In this document: positions 51,568 through 61,362 of the stretch, one piece after another
Position numbering within the stretch: position 1 is the first letter of the stretch
Layout: each line of letters begins with the position of its first letter
From: Colius striatus
Taxonomy: Eukaryota > Chordata > Aves > Coliiformes > Coliidae
Length of the DNA stretch: 64,000 bases
Direction: 5' to 3'
Assembly (NCBI RefSeq): GCF_028858725.1
Contig: NC_084765.1
Coordinates: 10,805,501 to 10,869,500 of the forward strand
Translations under genes and position numbers: made by a program
Notes under the pieces: generated by a model
Database searches by the model: none
Told to the model about the DNA's origin: nothing
What the model saw: the letters and a program-made list of their open reading frames with translations, nothing else

Positions 51568-51635
51568 TTGTGTTTTTTTTTTTTTTAAAAAAAAAGGGGG
51601 GGGGAGAAGAAAAAAAAAAAGAAGAAGAAAACAAC
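51568..51635. repeat. Compound homopolymer and purine tract (T, then A, then G, then GA/A)
   Basis: A T run is followed directly by an A run, then a G run, then A-rich GAAGAA units. The T-A junction is self-complementary, and the rest is a strict purine run on the plus strand. Confidence 0.9.
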
Positions 51636-52144
51636 AAAATCCCTCATGCTAAGCTTTTATCCAAGATGTTCTACCCACACTGAACCGGTCACCATTTAAC
51701 TTTAACCTGAACTGTGGCCCAGGAAATCCTTCAACATAAATAACCTTGGAAGCTGCCATGACCATTTTTGGAACGTGCTCCCTCAATAAATCTGTTACTT
51801 TGTTGTGCAATGTTGAAGTGTGCAGTTGTTTCTCTGATTAATTAGGGTAAAAAATAAACTTGCATGATCAATCCAAGCTGTGACACGTTTCAGCCCTGGC
51901 TGGAACATGTCGATAGAAAAAGCCTTAGAGCCCTCTCAATAGATCTCCCAGGGATTTTTAAGATGCATGCTTGCTTTGGAGTTTACTTGATTTGACTAGA
52001 TAAAGCGTCTGTTAACAAGATTTGTAGTTAGACAGTTTTATTCTGCCACAGAACTGCCATGCTAGGTTAGTAAGGGTAGGACTGAAGACAATAAGAAATC
52101 ATTCGTCTTGACCACCTGCCCCCACTGAAGACAGCATAATAGAA

Positions 52145-53172
52145 CTGGTTTATGTAATAGTGTTTATTTTATTTCACATATTGTCCGTGGAGAACAGATG
52201 ATAACATTCTCTACATCTTTTACCAGTCTGGAATGCAAGATAAAAAAAGGTATTGGAAAAAGAGCTTAATGTTTGACATTCACGATATGAAAATAGAGGG
52301 GATACAATGTTTTAAAATGCCCTTATGCAATATATATATATAAACGTATAAAAATAAAATATATTTTTTTAAAAAGATACAAACAGGACATGACACAGAA
52401 CAATCTTAAATATCGATACGTATCTCATGATCCACACACACCGCACTTAATATTAACAAAAACCACGTACAATTGCACTTTTCCTCTCTGTGACGTTCAA
52501 GTATATCGCAGTCCCCGCAGGGACTAGTGAGTGTCCGATTCCCTGCCGGGTGCAGATAACGCAGAGGGTAGAGCAGATGTAGGCGACCTGTCCTTTCCGG
52601 GGGGCCGAACGCGCACTTCCCCCCCCCCCCACAACAGCCGGGGGCAGAGAGCGAGGCCGGGGCAGAGCAACCCCTGAGCAACCCCTCCTGGGGGCAGACG
52701 GGGCCGGGGCAGCTCCGGGCGCGGCCCGCCGCCGAGGAACGCCGTCCCCCCGGTGCAGCGCCGGGGCAGGGGGCGGCATGGCGGCCGCGGCCGAGCGCTT
52801 CCAGTCCCAGGCGGCGGCGGGCAGGGGAGCCGCCGGTGCCTCGCCCGGGGAGGGTAAAGAAAAAGTCACTGTCCGCCTCGCCGCTGCGGGGGGCGCAGCC
52901 CCTGCGCGTCTCCGGCGGGACGCGGCCTTCACAGCTTCCCCGCGCCAGGCGCGGGTGGGGGACCGCGGGACCGGCCGCCCCTCGCTCTGCCCGGCCCCCG
53001 GCGGCGCGGCCCGCCGCTCCGCCGCCCCGGCCCGGGGAGGGCGCGCCGGGGTCCTGCCCGGACAGGCGCGCTCTACGCATCCTGGAGGCGGCTCTCGAGC
53101 GGCGGCGGACCTCCAGAGCGTCCATGCCTCAGTCCATCCATCCGAGACGCTGTCGGCCGGGTAGCGCGGCGC
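52145..53172 (-). other. ADM: ADM 3' UTR
   Basis: From the stop codon to the poly(A) signals is about 1 kb. The first 600 bases are GC-rich (CpG-island-like) and the last 400 are AT-rich, including UAUUUAA and AU-rich stretches that could act as mRNA instability elements. Long open frames here (for example minus 53125-52406) are not considered coding. Confidence 0.7.
52163..52173 (-). terminator. ADM: ADM polyadenylation signals (two overlapping AATAAA)
   Basis: The minus strand reads GAAATAAAATAAACAC, giving AATAAA hexamers at 52173-52168 and 52168-52163. Cleavage is expected about 10-30 bases downstream, near 52135-52153. Confidence 0.75.
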
Positions 53173-53680
53173 TCAGACCCCGAGGACGGGGGTGAGGGAC
53201 TGCGCCCGCCGCGTCCGGGGCCGGCGGCCGGGCCGGGGAGAGCGCGCCGGGCTGCGGTGCTCGGGCAGGGAGCGCCGCCTGCGGCCGTAGCCCTGGGGGC
53301 TGATCTTGCTGGCGGGGGCGGCGTCGTCCTTATCCTTGTCGGTCAGCTGGTAGATCTGGTGGGCCAGCGTCTGCACCGTGCACGTCCCGAACCGGCATCC
53401 CATGCGGATGGCTTGGAAGTGGGGGAAGCTGTTAATGCTCTGGCGGTAGCGCTTGACGCGGATGTGAGCATCCTCCCGGCCGCTGCGAGGCAGGAAGAGA
53501 GAGAGAGCGGGCATGAGAAAAGTGCAGTGGGGCCCCGGAGGAGGGGACCCAGTAGGCCCGGGGCGGGGAGGGCTGGGAGCCCCCAGGCTGGAGGCGGGCC
53601 CATCCCGACGGTGCAAACTCCCCCCGCCACCCCCCAGCTCTGCCCTCCGCCGAGCGGCAGGACAGGGGCGATTTGGTCGC
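52550..53680. promoter_or_regulatory. ADM: CpG-rich island over the last ADM exon and its 3' UTR
   Basis: GC-rich, CpG-dense DNA spans the terminal coding exon, the intron 3 end and half the 3' UTR. This accounts for several long overlapping open frames on both strands. There is no evidence that it is a promoter. Confidence 0.5.
53173..53482 (-). CDS. ADM: ADM exon 4, coding part (mature adrenomedullin)
   Basis: The acceptor is TGCCTCGCAG. This encodes the dibasic site, the whole mature peptide, the amide donor and GRRRR processing site, and a C-terminal tail of 32 residues after RRRR ending LTPVLGV, then TGA. The exon is extremely GC-rich. Confidence 0.96.
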
Positions 53681-54556
53681 AGAGCAGAGCTTGCTGCCTA
53701 TGGGAGGAAAGGCCTCGCCGTTTTGTGGCTGTTACTTTATCTATGAACTCAGAGCTCAAGTTACTATTTATATTTGACTTTCATAGTAAAGGCGCTGCTA
53801 TCTCCCGCCAGCTGAAGACCGCGGGGAAAAGGAGGCGGAAGCCTGCATTCAGCGCTATGTGCAGCCCGGGCAGGACCTGTCTGCGGGGCTTGGGGGATCT
53901 ATAGCGACAATAAGCCCGAACACCCGGAAACGTGGGGACTCAAACTTCCCACTGTCCCGAGCAAGTGCCTGAGCCCTGACGGGGCTGGAATTTACCTAGA
54001 ATGCGAGACTCGGGGATCCTCCTTCACGTCCTGGGTCCGTATGAGCAGCTGCATGTCGGCGGCTGCCCCCAGTCCTCGGAGCGCGCTCGCGGGCTTCACA
54101 TCCCGCTTGGTTCGGCTCAGTGCCCATTTCGTCCATCTGAAAGGAGCACAAGGGAAGAGGACAGCCTGTTAGCGCAAGCCTGCAGGGCGGGAGCCAAACC
54201 AAATACATTCGAGGGGCGATAATCTTTGCCAGTACCGAGATTTTTTTTTTCTGGATTGGTTTTTTGGGGTTTTTTTTAAGGAGTTTGTTTGTTTGGGTTT
54301 TTTCCCCGGATGTTTCCTGAATGAGCAGGAGGCCTTTAAGGCGCTGTGTAATTCCCGCAGGGAATCCAGTCCCTCTGACCAGGGCCGGAGCCCGGCGCGG
54401 GACTCGGCAGCTCCCGAGCGGAGCGGGCGCAGGCGGGAGGGCGCGCTCCTGTACTCACTTTCTTTTGAACGCTGTCGCTACGTCCGCCCTTGTAGCATCC
54501 ACCTCGAAGAAGGTCACAGAGCCGAGACAGAGTAGGGCTACGTGAAATAGTTTCAT
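53173..54556 (-). CDS. ADM: ADM, preproadrenomedullin (complete, three coding exons)
   Basis: Adrenomedullin is a secreted vasodilator peptide of the calcitonin/CGRP family that signals through CALCRL with RAMP2 or RAMP3. Coding exons 54556-54459, 54136-53996 and 53482-53173 join in phase to give 182 residues (about 185 in human). A 21-residue signal peptide ([20 protein letters not shown] then A) is followed by a 20-residue PAMP segment ending KWTKWALSR (22-41), TKR (42-44), a pro-segment, and the dibasic VKR before mature adrenomedullin at 92-145. Mature residues include the ring CRFGTC (Cys109 and Cys114), [18 protein letters not shown] and the C-terminus [12 protein letters not shown], where Gly146 is the amide donor. 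The Arg/Pro-rich C-terminal tail diverges from mammals. PAMP lacks the usual glycine amide donor (see findings). Start: the ATG heads the hydrophobic signal peptide just after the exon 2 acceptor. Confidence 0.97.
53996..54136 (-). CDS. ADM: ADM exon 3 (rest of PAMP and mid pro-region)
   Basis: The acceptor is CTCCTTTCAG and the donor TCTAG|GTAAAT. It encodes [19 protein letters not shown] and the mid-regional segment through VSHS. The glycine found after the PAMP arginine in mammals is replaced by threonine (CGA ACC AAG CGG). Confidence 0.93.
   Translation of the reverse strand: MDEMGTEPNQAGCEARERAPRTGGSRRHAAAHTDPGREGGSPSLAF
54240..54304. repeat. T-rich low-complexity tract between ADM exons 2 and 3
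   Basis: T runs separated by G-rich bits on the plus strand in intron 2 of ADM, about 100 bases upstream (on the minus strand) of the exon 3 acceptor. Confidence 0.8.
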
Positions 54557-54569
54557 GCTGGCTGGGCTC
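54459..54569 (-). CDS. ADM: ADM exon 2 (5' UTR end, signal peptide, start of PAMP)
   Basis: The acceptor is CTCTGCCAG and the donor AAAGAAA|GTGAGT. Thirteen untranslated bases precede the ATG at 54556. It encodes residues 1-32 and two bases of codon 33. Confidence 0.93.
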
Positions 54570-55153
54570 CTGGCAGAGGGAAAAGAGAAGAACTGTAAGC
54601 ATGGTTGCTAACAGAAGTCAAGTAAGGTCTCTCCTTTTTTTCTGGTGATTCCAGAGATCTCCTTCCCCCGGAGAGCCTCTAGGCTACCCGGGGACTTTGT
54701 GAGCGATATGAACCAGAAGCTGATATTTGCTCAGCAGCTTATCACAGAGTAAATAACAGAGCCTCCAAAGTTTACGTTTATCGAGAGCTTTACTTGCAGA
54801 AGCGGCTGAAAACCAGCAGGATTTCCAGAATACCCCCAGCGGCTTGCACTAGGATTTAGCAAACGCAGGAGATTAGAGCGAGCTGGCTATCAGACGCATC
54901 GTTTCCAAACTCCAGCAAGTGTTTTGCTGCCTGGAAGTTTATCCCCTGATAGCTCATCTTCACACGCAGAACCATCTAGCTCTGGATCTTATGTTGTAAA
55001 CCGCAGCTGATGCCAAGAGCTAGTGCAAGACTCAGCAGCATAACTCCAAACTCTTCAAAACAGTCCAGGTTTAGTAGATTTTTAGTTCCTTTCCACCTCC
55101 CCTGCATCTTTTGCTGTTGTTGAGGGAGGAAAAAAAAAAAAAGTAGTTCTTAC

Positions 55154-55265
55154 CTGGCAGTGAGGATAATCCACTGAGACAAATGTTCCTGTGGTAGTAG
55201 CTATCCGGACTGGCAGGCTTTCCTGAGGAGCGAGAGCTCCTTCTTTGTGTGTCTGAAGCAACCAC
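55154..55265 (-). other. ADM: ADM exon 1 (non-coding 5' UTR)
   Basis: The exon ends at a clean CTGCCAG|GTAAGA donor. The start near 55265 is set by assuming transcription begins about 25-30 bases downstream of the TATA box at 55296-55291. A non-coding first exon followed by three coding exons matches the four-exon organisation known for ADM in other vertebrates. No upstream ATG-initiated frame was assigned. Confidence 0.75.
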
Positions 55266-55290
55266 CGCCGGGCTGCGCCCCACCGCTCCC

Positions 55291-55368
55291 TTTATAGCGC
55301 GGGAAGGGGGTGGGCCTTGGCGTGGCCGCCGATTCGGCTTTGACACTTACCCCCACCCCCACACCCCG
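55291..55368 (-). promoter_or_regulatory. ADM: ADM core promoter: TATA box and upstream GC/GT boxes
   Basis: On the minus strand a TATAAA (55296-55291) lies in GC-rich DNA, preceded upstream by CCACCCCCTTCCC (Sp1/KLF-type) and a GGGTGTGGGGGTGGGGGT box at about 55368-55347. A plus-strand GCGTG core at 55320-55324 fits the loose RCGTG hypoxia-factor consensus. That is of interest because ADM is hypoxia-inducible in mammals, but one short match is weak evidence. Confidence 0.7.
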
Positions 55369-56499
55369 AGCACTTCTTCATCATTCTAGTGTGCAGCGGG
55401 GGCAACCCATCCTAAAGTAAAATAAGAGGATTGTTGGAAATTATCTTAAACATGCCCGTTGGTATTTTGTTAGTTATAATGACAGCTTTGAGGCAGGGAT
55501 TCCGAGTCATGGCATAACTTGCAAAATCTGATAAGCCCCTCCGTGTGTTTTAGTGGGGACAGGCAGAATTTCTAACTGCCGAGATGTAATTATGTTTACA
55601 CGGTCTATAGCATATTTTCTCATTCTAGGCATCTTAACTTCGGGCATGTGGAAGCAGGGGAGTATCAACTAGACTCAATCAATCTCAAAATCCATGCAAA
55701 TCCATCAAATACTAAAGTTCCAAAAATAAACCCATATTTGGACAACATGAATTATAATGAGTAACTGTATGAGTGCCAGCTTTCTTTACATAAGGAGGTG
55801 ACAAATCGGGTGTCATTAATATTTATGACGCAACTCGGGTGCATTTTTTTATCTAATAAAATGTGTTTGATTTACTTATCGATCCGAGCAAATCACAAAT
55901 GAAATTATGTTGGAAGATGAAGGTTAAACAGCATTTCTGTACCTTTGAATAAGGGAAGCAGCATTGCTCTGGAGCAAACACGGGGTCACTGACATGCGTG
56001 TGGTTCTGGACTCTGGGGAAGACCTGCCATTACATCGTTTCATCCCCAGTCCGCAAACCTTTAATACATGGGTGAACTTACTTCCCCGGTTATAAAGCTA
56101 ATCAAGGGCAGGAGCAAGGTCTCTAGTAGTGTTCTCCCCACTGGCCACTAGCAAAACCTTAGTCTGCCCACCTTTGGGTTTGGTTTTGGTTTTTCTTTTT
56201 TAGAGTCTTTAACATCTTTGCTCCGTGATGCTTCAAAAATGCAGAGGACCGACTGCGCAGGAGGTGCATCAGACGGACTGTCTCTGCTCACTTGTCGCAG
56301 TGCAAATTCAGCGGAACCGAGGAAATGCCCCAGGAGACCTGTGCCCTGGGGCACCTGGGTCTCTTTCCCAGTGAGAGATACTCGGGAGGAGGGAATGATC
56401 TGGCATGTGCGGGGTGTTTCTCCCATATCTTACCCCAAGGAAAGTGTTTCAAAAATAATATAAGTGCGTACTCGTGACTCTGCCTTGCTAGAGAACCGC
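55369..56499. other. ADM upstream region without genes
   Basis: AT-rich sequence between the ADM promoter and the next CpG island. No gene or repeat recognised. It would be the proximal regulatory region of ADM. Confidence 0.5.
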
Positions 56500-57080
56500 G
56501 GTATATAACACCACCCTGGAGAGGTATGTGCAGGGGGATGACGGAAACTTTGTTGTGCCGGCTGACTCGGTATAAGGTGCTGCTTCCCTCCCTTTCTCCC
56601 TCGCCACCAGCATCCAGGCAGCTGGAGGCTCTGTCTCCGGCATCTACCTGTACGGGGGCAGGCTGCCCCGGAGGCCGCCACATCGTCCGGCTGCCGCCCC
56701 TCCGTCCCCTACCTGCTCCCTGCCGGCACCCGCCGACGGGCATGGTAGCGTCCTCCGTCCAGCCTGCCGCGCTTCTCCGAGTCCCCGGCGCGGCTCCCGA
56801 GGCAGGGAGGCAGTTTCCTCGGTCACCAGCCGGCCTCCGGGCAAGCCCGGATCCGCGCCGCCGCCGCACCTGCCCGGCCGGAGCGTGGCGGGGGGTGGGG
56901 GGGCAGCGGCGGCTCCGGAGGCACCGAGAGCCATCGGGGCGGCGCGGCGGCTGCCTCGGGCACGGGGCGCGGGAGCAGCCGCTGGCCCCGGGCTCTCCCT
57001 GGCCCCTCGCCCGCCAGCGCCGGCACCTCCGCGAAGCCACGGTCCCGCTGCCCTCCCCGCGGACCGTGCTCCGGGGACAC
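56500..57080 (+). promoter_or_regulatory. Separate CpG island with plus-strand TATA-like box (possible ADM divergent promoter)
   Basis: About 580 bases of CpG-dense DNA 1.2 kb upstream of the ADM promoter. At its left edge the plus strand has GGTATATAACACC (TATATAA at 56502-56508), which would direct transcription rightward into the island, away from ADM. As I recall, human has a divergent non-coding transcript at ADM (ADM-DT), which fits. No first-exon donor could be assigned with confidence, and the long open frames on both strands look like chance frames. Confidence 0.4.
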
Positions 57081-60000
57081 AAATGCACGGAGGGGTGAAA
57101 ACTCAAAGAGGAAGAAATAGGGAAATAGGTGGTGTGGAACGGGACTGTGTCACGACCAGAGCTGCACCCAGACTGCGATGACTGGAATTTAGAGACACCA
57201 TGAGGCTGCTCAGACTCAAGCGTGTTCAAGCATTTCCTCGATCAGCAGAAGTTGAAACTGAATCTAACTTTTCCAAATGAGAAGACAGGATTTTGTGTGA
57301 TAAGCATTGTCTCGACTCAAATAAAGCCTCCTGTTCCAGTAAAAAAATTACACACTTCCCCAAATGCTGGAAAATCCCTCATTAAACTCCTTGGCTAAAT
57401 GGGAAGTGTATTTTGTATACTCTTGGACAAATACTGCAGAAAGAATCCTATGCTAGTTTAGGAATAGCAACAGTAGTAGTAATCCAACACACATGTGAGT
57501 TCAACACTGGCTACAGCTGTCAGTGACAGAAAATTAGCTCTTTCAAATTCAGGAGGTGGCAAACTTTGGCACATAAATTCTAAGTTTGTTGCTGATATCA
57601 TTTGTGAAAGGGCTTCTGCAGGTAAAGCTGGTTCAAATCTTACACAAAACATCATGTTCTCTGTTCATATGCTCATTTTGTTCTTCCTTAGCACTTGCAG
57701 TCCCGTGCAGTTTGGAAATGAGTAAGTCACTGAATTTGTACTATGAGGTAACAGTAGCCACTTAAAAAAATTATTTCATAAATAGTCACTTATTTCCATT
57801 TTGATAAAAAAGCTACACAGAATGTTCCATGGAGATATTATTCACAAACCATTATTCTGAGGCAATAGCATACAGTTCACAAAGACTGGACTCTGAAGTG
57901 TAGGGTCTCCTCTGGATGCTGCTTCATCCGCTGTGGGGAATTTGACCTGGACAAACATCCAGCTCTTGTACTTGTTTATTCATTATCTTGGGCATGTCAT
58001 TCAGCCTCTCAGTCTTGCCATATGTACAGAAGACTTTACAATATGCATCTGCTCTGGCAGGGAGATTGTGAAGATTAGGTGCTGTTTGCACAGCTTTTTA
58101 CTCAGTCTGAGTGTTTTTTTTCAAAAAGAAAGTTCTGAAATCTGTAGGCATCAATGGGAAATCAGTTTGAGGCAAATATTCTGTGCTGATTATGCAAGAA
58201 AATTGTTGTTTGAAGGCAGTGGAAGTGCCTTTGCATGTTTCATTTGGGGTTTAAACAAATGCCATGACTATGAATATACTTTACGGTATTTCAGGATGTA
58301 TGAAATCAGCATAAAGATGATCTAATAGAAGAATGACATTGCATGAAGGATGTACAACCTCAGTCAAGCTCCACACAGCAAAGCCTTGCTGTTAGTGCAT
58401 GCTGTTCTCACATGGGGCAGGGTGACAGGACTGCAGGGAGTGTGACTTGAAGGAGGACTTCACTGTAGAAGGTAAAGTGAACTTTCACACCTTTTAGGTC
58501 ATAAGTGCACAGTCTGAGTGTGGTAACATTGTTCCTTGTGTGCTTCTGGTCCCCTGGAGAGGCCGCAGCCCTGCAGTTCTTCCCCAGACATAAATACATG
58601 GCTGCTGAGTCCTTATGGAGGCCTAGGCCTTGATGTCCTCCCAGAGCCAAGGCTTGGTGAGCCCCTCCACCTCCAGTGAGGAGCCAGGCTACACTGCTGC
58701 AATAGATGCAATTATGGTTTAGGTGGTCTGGATGAAAGTTGGTTTTTTTTGCATTAGACTTTAGATGAGAAAACAGTCTGTTTGGTCCATTTCCACATTT
58801 GTCCTATGAGAACATAGGACTGCTCTGGACTTAAGAGTAAGTTAAGGAAGTCATGGATGACTAACTTCTTTTGCTGTTCATACAGGTACACATCCATGTT
58901 CAAACCCAGATGAAGAATGCCTTTCCTGTTATATGAGTACTTAAGATGTGCCATTTCTTCTTACATGCTTTATAAACTCAGCAGCTTTTGCTGCAGTAGT
59001 CTGGATGGATGAAGCAGCAAGATGATGTAAAGTGGGCACTAGTAGTATTGGGGAATCAAGGTGACATCTTCATCTTGATCTAGGAGTTGTTAATGCCCTG
59101 GGAAAAGTGTTAGGTGATACTTTCATAATAGAGGTTACTGGTTTAAAAGAGTGGTGAGACTTTGTTACTACATACTGAACCTTTCTGTAAGTACAGATAG
59201 GATAACCCTAAGGTCCCATTTCAGCTCCAAAATAGGTGATTTCATAATGTCTCCAAACTTTCCCTCCAGATTTAGCTGTAAAGAGCATTATTCCTTGCTT
59301 TTCTAAACTGTTGCATGTCCTGGCTTTGTGTGTTGAACTACTGCAGAATGTTCCCCCCAAGAAGTTACAGCCACGAGCTCTGTCCTTGTCCACCTCATAT
59401 GAGTAACCCGTGGCTTCATTAAGATTTGCATTCCTTTGTTACTACTTCAGAAATGCTTTGAATCAAAAAGCTCAGTGTTTTGAAAACAGCTTTGTGAGTT
59501 TCAGTCATTAGCCTACAGCACCATGAACCAAAATGCCTATCCATAAGTTAATAAAGGTATTCTTTCTTTTAGCTCCTACCTAGTGTAGGAAGTGACTGAC
59601 TCTATAGAGTGGATCTCTTTCCTCAAAATCATATCCAATCTTTCTAATATATATGTGTTTTTCCTTACTGCTAAGGTGAACAAGCAAGTTTAGATCCTTC
59701 TACATCCATCTACTTCAAACCAGTTAAGCCACCAACTTCATAACTCCAAGAAGATTTCAACTGCTGCCCTCCACTGAGAAGGAACAAGTGAGAACACTGT
59801 AACTGATTGTCAAAGCTTCCCAACCAATTTGCCCCCGGATTATCAGCAAGACATTACATCAGAATGTCCTAGCTAAGTAAGAGGTGTAAGAATTGCATAT
59901 TTGAAAGAGGAATGTCTCTGTGAAACCACTAATGACTGTCTGCTGGCTTCCTCATGATGGTGGGTCATCAGGAGCAAATCCAGTGAATTTGCTGCTTTTC

Positions 60001-60280
60001 CATATACAGCTTGGTGCAACTGATATCCTCTGCATTGTTTGTTCTCTCTGTGCTGTCAAACAGGATGTACATGGAAGTTTATCAGAATGTTTTGTCAGGC
60101 TCCACCGGTTAACCAAGCACTGTACGGTCAGACACTGTTTATAACCAGCATCTCTGCTGGTTAGGATGAGTGCGAAAGGTGTTGGCCTCATCTGTACTGT
60201 ATAAACAGCACGACATCTCCCTCCTGCCTTGCAGAGCACCCTGGCAGCCACCGCCTGTGCCCAGACCAGCATGTCAGAGG
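57081..60280. other. Intergenic region between ADM and SBF2
   Basis: About 3.2 kb of moderately AT-rich DNA with no recognised gene or repeat. Confidence 0.6.
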
Positions 60281-61186
60281 CCAGAGGGGTTTACTTCGAG
60301 GCACTGCCGGCCATCGCCCCTGTGCTAATGCCACCACCAGGATCCCACCTCCAAGCACCGCGATCTGCCTGGAAGGCGCACCCACGTCGGCCAGAGCGGG
60401 CAGGAGCAGAGAGCGGCACCGCAGGACAGGACCGGGCAGCGCCGGGCCTGGCAGAGGTCGCGGCTGCCGGCGCGAGGGACAGCCGGCACGACATCTCTTC
60501 CACACTCGCTGCGTGTCAGGCGGGGCGGGCACGGCTGCAGCGCCCACCCGGGCCGCGCCGTGGGAGCTGTCAGCGCCGCGGCAGCCGCTCGGACCAACGT
60601 CCGCCGTGGCGGCATGTTCCGCACATCCCGGACAAAACGTAAACAGGAAACATCCTGGAAACCAAAGTCTCGGTTCCCGAGGCTGAGGTCGCGGAGGATG
60701 GCGTTAGGTCGGGTTTTAGTTTCTCACAGCCGAAGCGGGGAGGGGCGATGCCCTTCTCCAGCAGCTCCTCTCAGGAGAGGTCCCTGCCGAGGGCGGTGAG
60801 GTGAACGTCCCGCTCAGGCACCCGAGTTTTCCCGAGCGCGCAGATGGTTCGGACCTGCCGCATTTTAATTTGCCTTAAAGGAGAAACCGTTCGGGATCCC
60901 CTGCCCGCGGGTGGGTACTCCGCTGGGAGGCTGCGAGGAGACAAAGCCCACCGCGGGCCGGCGCCCCTCCCCCGCCCGGGCCGTCCCCCGCCGGCGGTGG
61001 GCTGCGAGGCGTGGCGGCGGCGCTCGCGCCGATGGGCCCCGCGTGCCGCCGCCGGGCCGGGGCAGCGCGGCCGGGCCGCCTCAGCCGCGTGCCGCCCGCG
61101 AGCCCGCAGCCCACGCCCAGCCCGGCGAGGTCACGGCGCAGCGGTCTCGGCCGCGCGCAGGCGCACAGCGCGCCCGCGCCTCCAAC

Positions 61187-61240
61187 ATGGCTGAGGTGGT
61201 GCCGCTTCTCCTGCAGCGGGCGCGGCGGGGAGGATGCTGA
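61187..61240 (+). other. Upstream ORF in the SBF2 5' leader (17 codons)
   Basis: ATGGCTGAGGTGGTGCCGCT begins a 17-codon frame that stops at TGA (61238-61240), 67 bases before the SBF2 ATG. The ATG has A at -3 and G at +4, so it would compete for initiation if included in the mRNA. The same bases form the YY1-like site, so transcription may start at or downstream of it. Confidence 0.45.
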
Positions 61241-61307
61241 GCCTCCCGGGAGCCGCCGCCACAGCAGCAGCAGGGGTGGTGAGGCCTGAGGCGGGCTCCT
61301 CTCAGCC

Positions 61308-61362
61308 ATGGCCAGGCTGGCCGACTATTTCATCGTGGTGGGCTATGACCACGAGAAGACAG
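61308..61362 (+). CDS. SBF2: SBF2 (MTMR13), first coding exon only
   Basis: SBF2 is a catalytically inactive myotubularin-family protein with an N-terminal DENN domain. It binds MTMR2 and acts as a Rab21/Rab28 exchange factor in endosomal traffic; loss causes Charcot-Marie-Tooth 4B2 in humans. The ATG at 61308 in GCCATGG context opens MARLADYFIVVGYDHEKT, nearly identical to the start of human SBF2 as I recall it (the next residue there is P instead of T). After 18 codons plus one base comes a consensus donor ACAG|GTAGGT. Only this start of the DENN domain lies in the window. Orientation head-to-head with ADM matches vertebrate synteny. Confidence 0.93.

Larger units (their letters stand above)
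25171..52140. other. Intergenic region between AMPD3 and ADM (gene-poor)
   Basis: About 27 kb with no protein gene I can recognise. It holds CR1 pieces (28721-28930, 30570-30632, 44560-44990), a second solo LTR (36144-36700), a short tandem repeat (49249-49346), a purine-rich tract (about 29570-29720), a GA-rich tract (46676-46703) and homopolymer-rich DNA (51568-51635). Between these the sequence is AT-rich and unremarkable. It may contain conserved enhancers for ADM or AMPD3, which cannot be seen without alignment to other species. Confidence 0.65.

Noticed and set aside
52406-53125. 239-codon minus-strand frame below the ADM stop codon
   Set aside because: It lies in the ADM 3' UTR, has GC-rich low-complexity composition and no homologous pattern.
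56288-57229. 313-codon minus-strand frame in the CpG island upstream of ADM
   Set aside because: Several overlapping frames exist on both strands, with no recognisable domain and no convincing splice sites.
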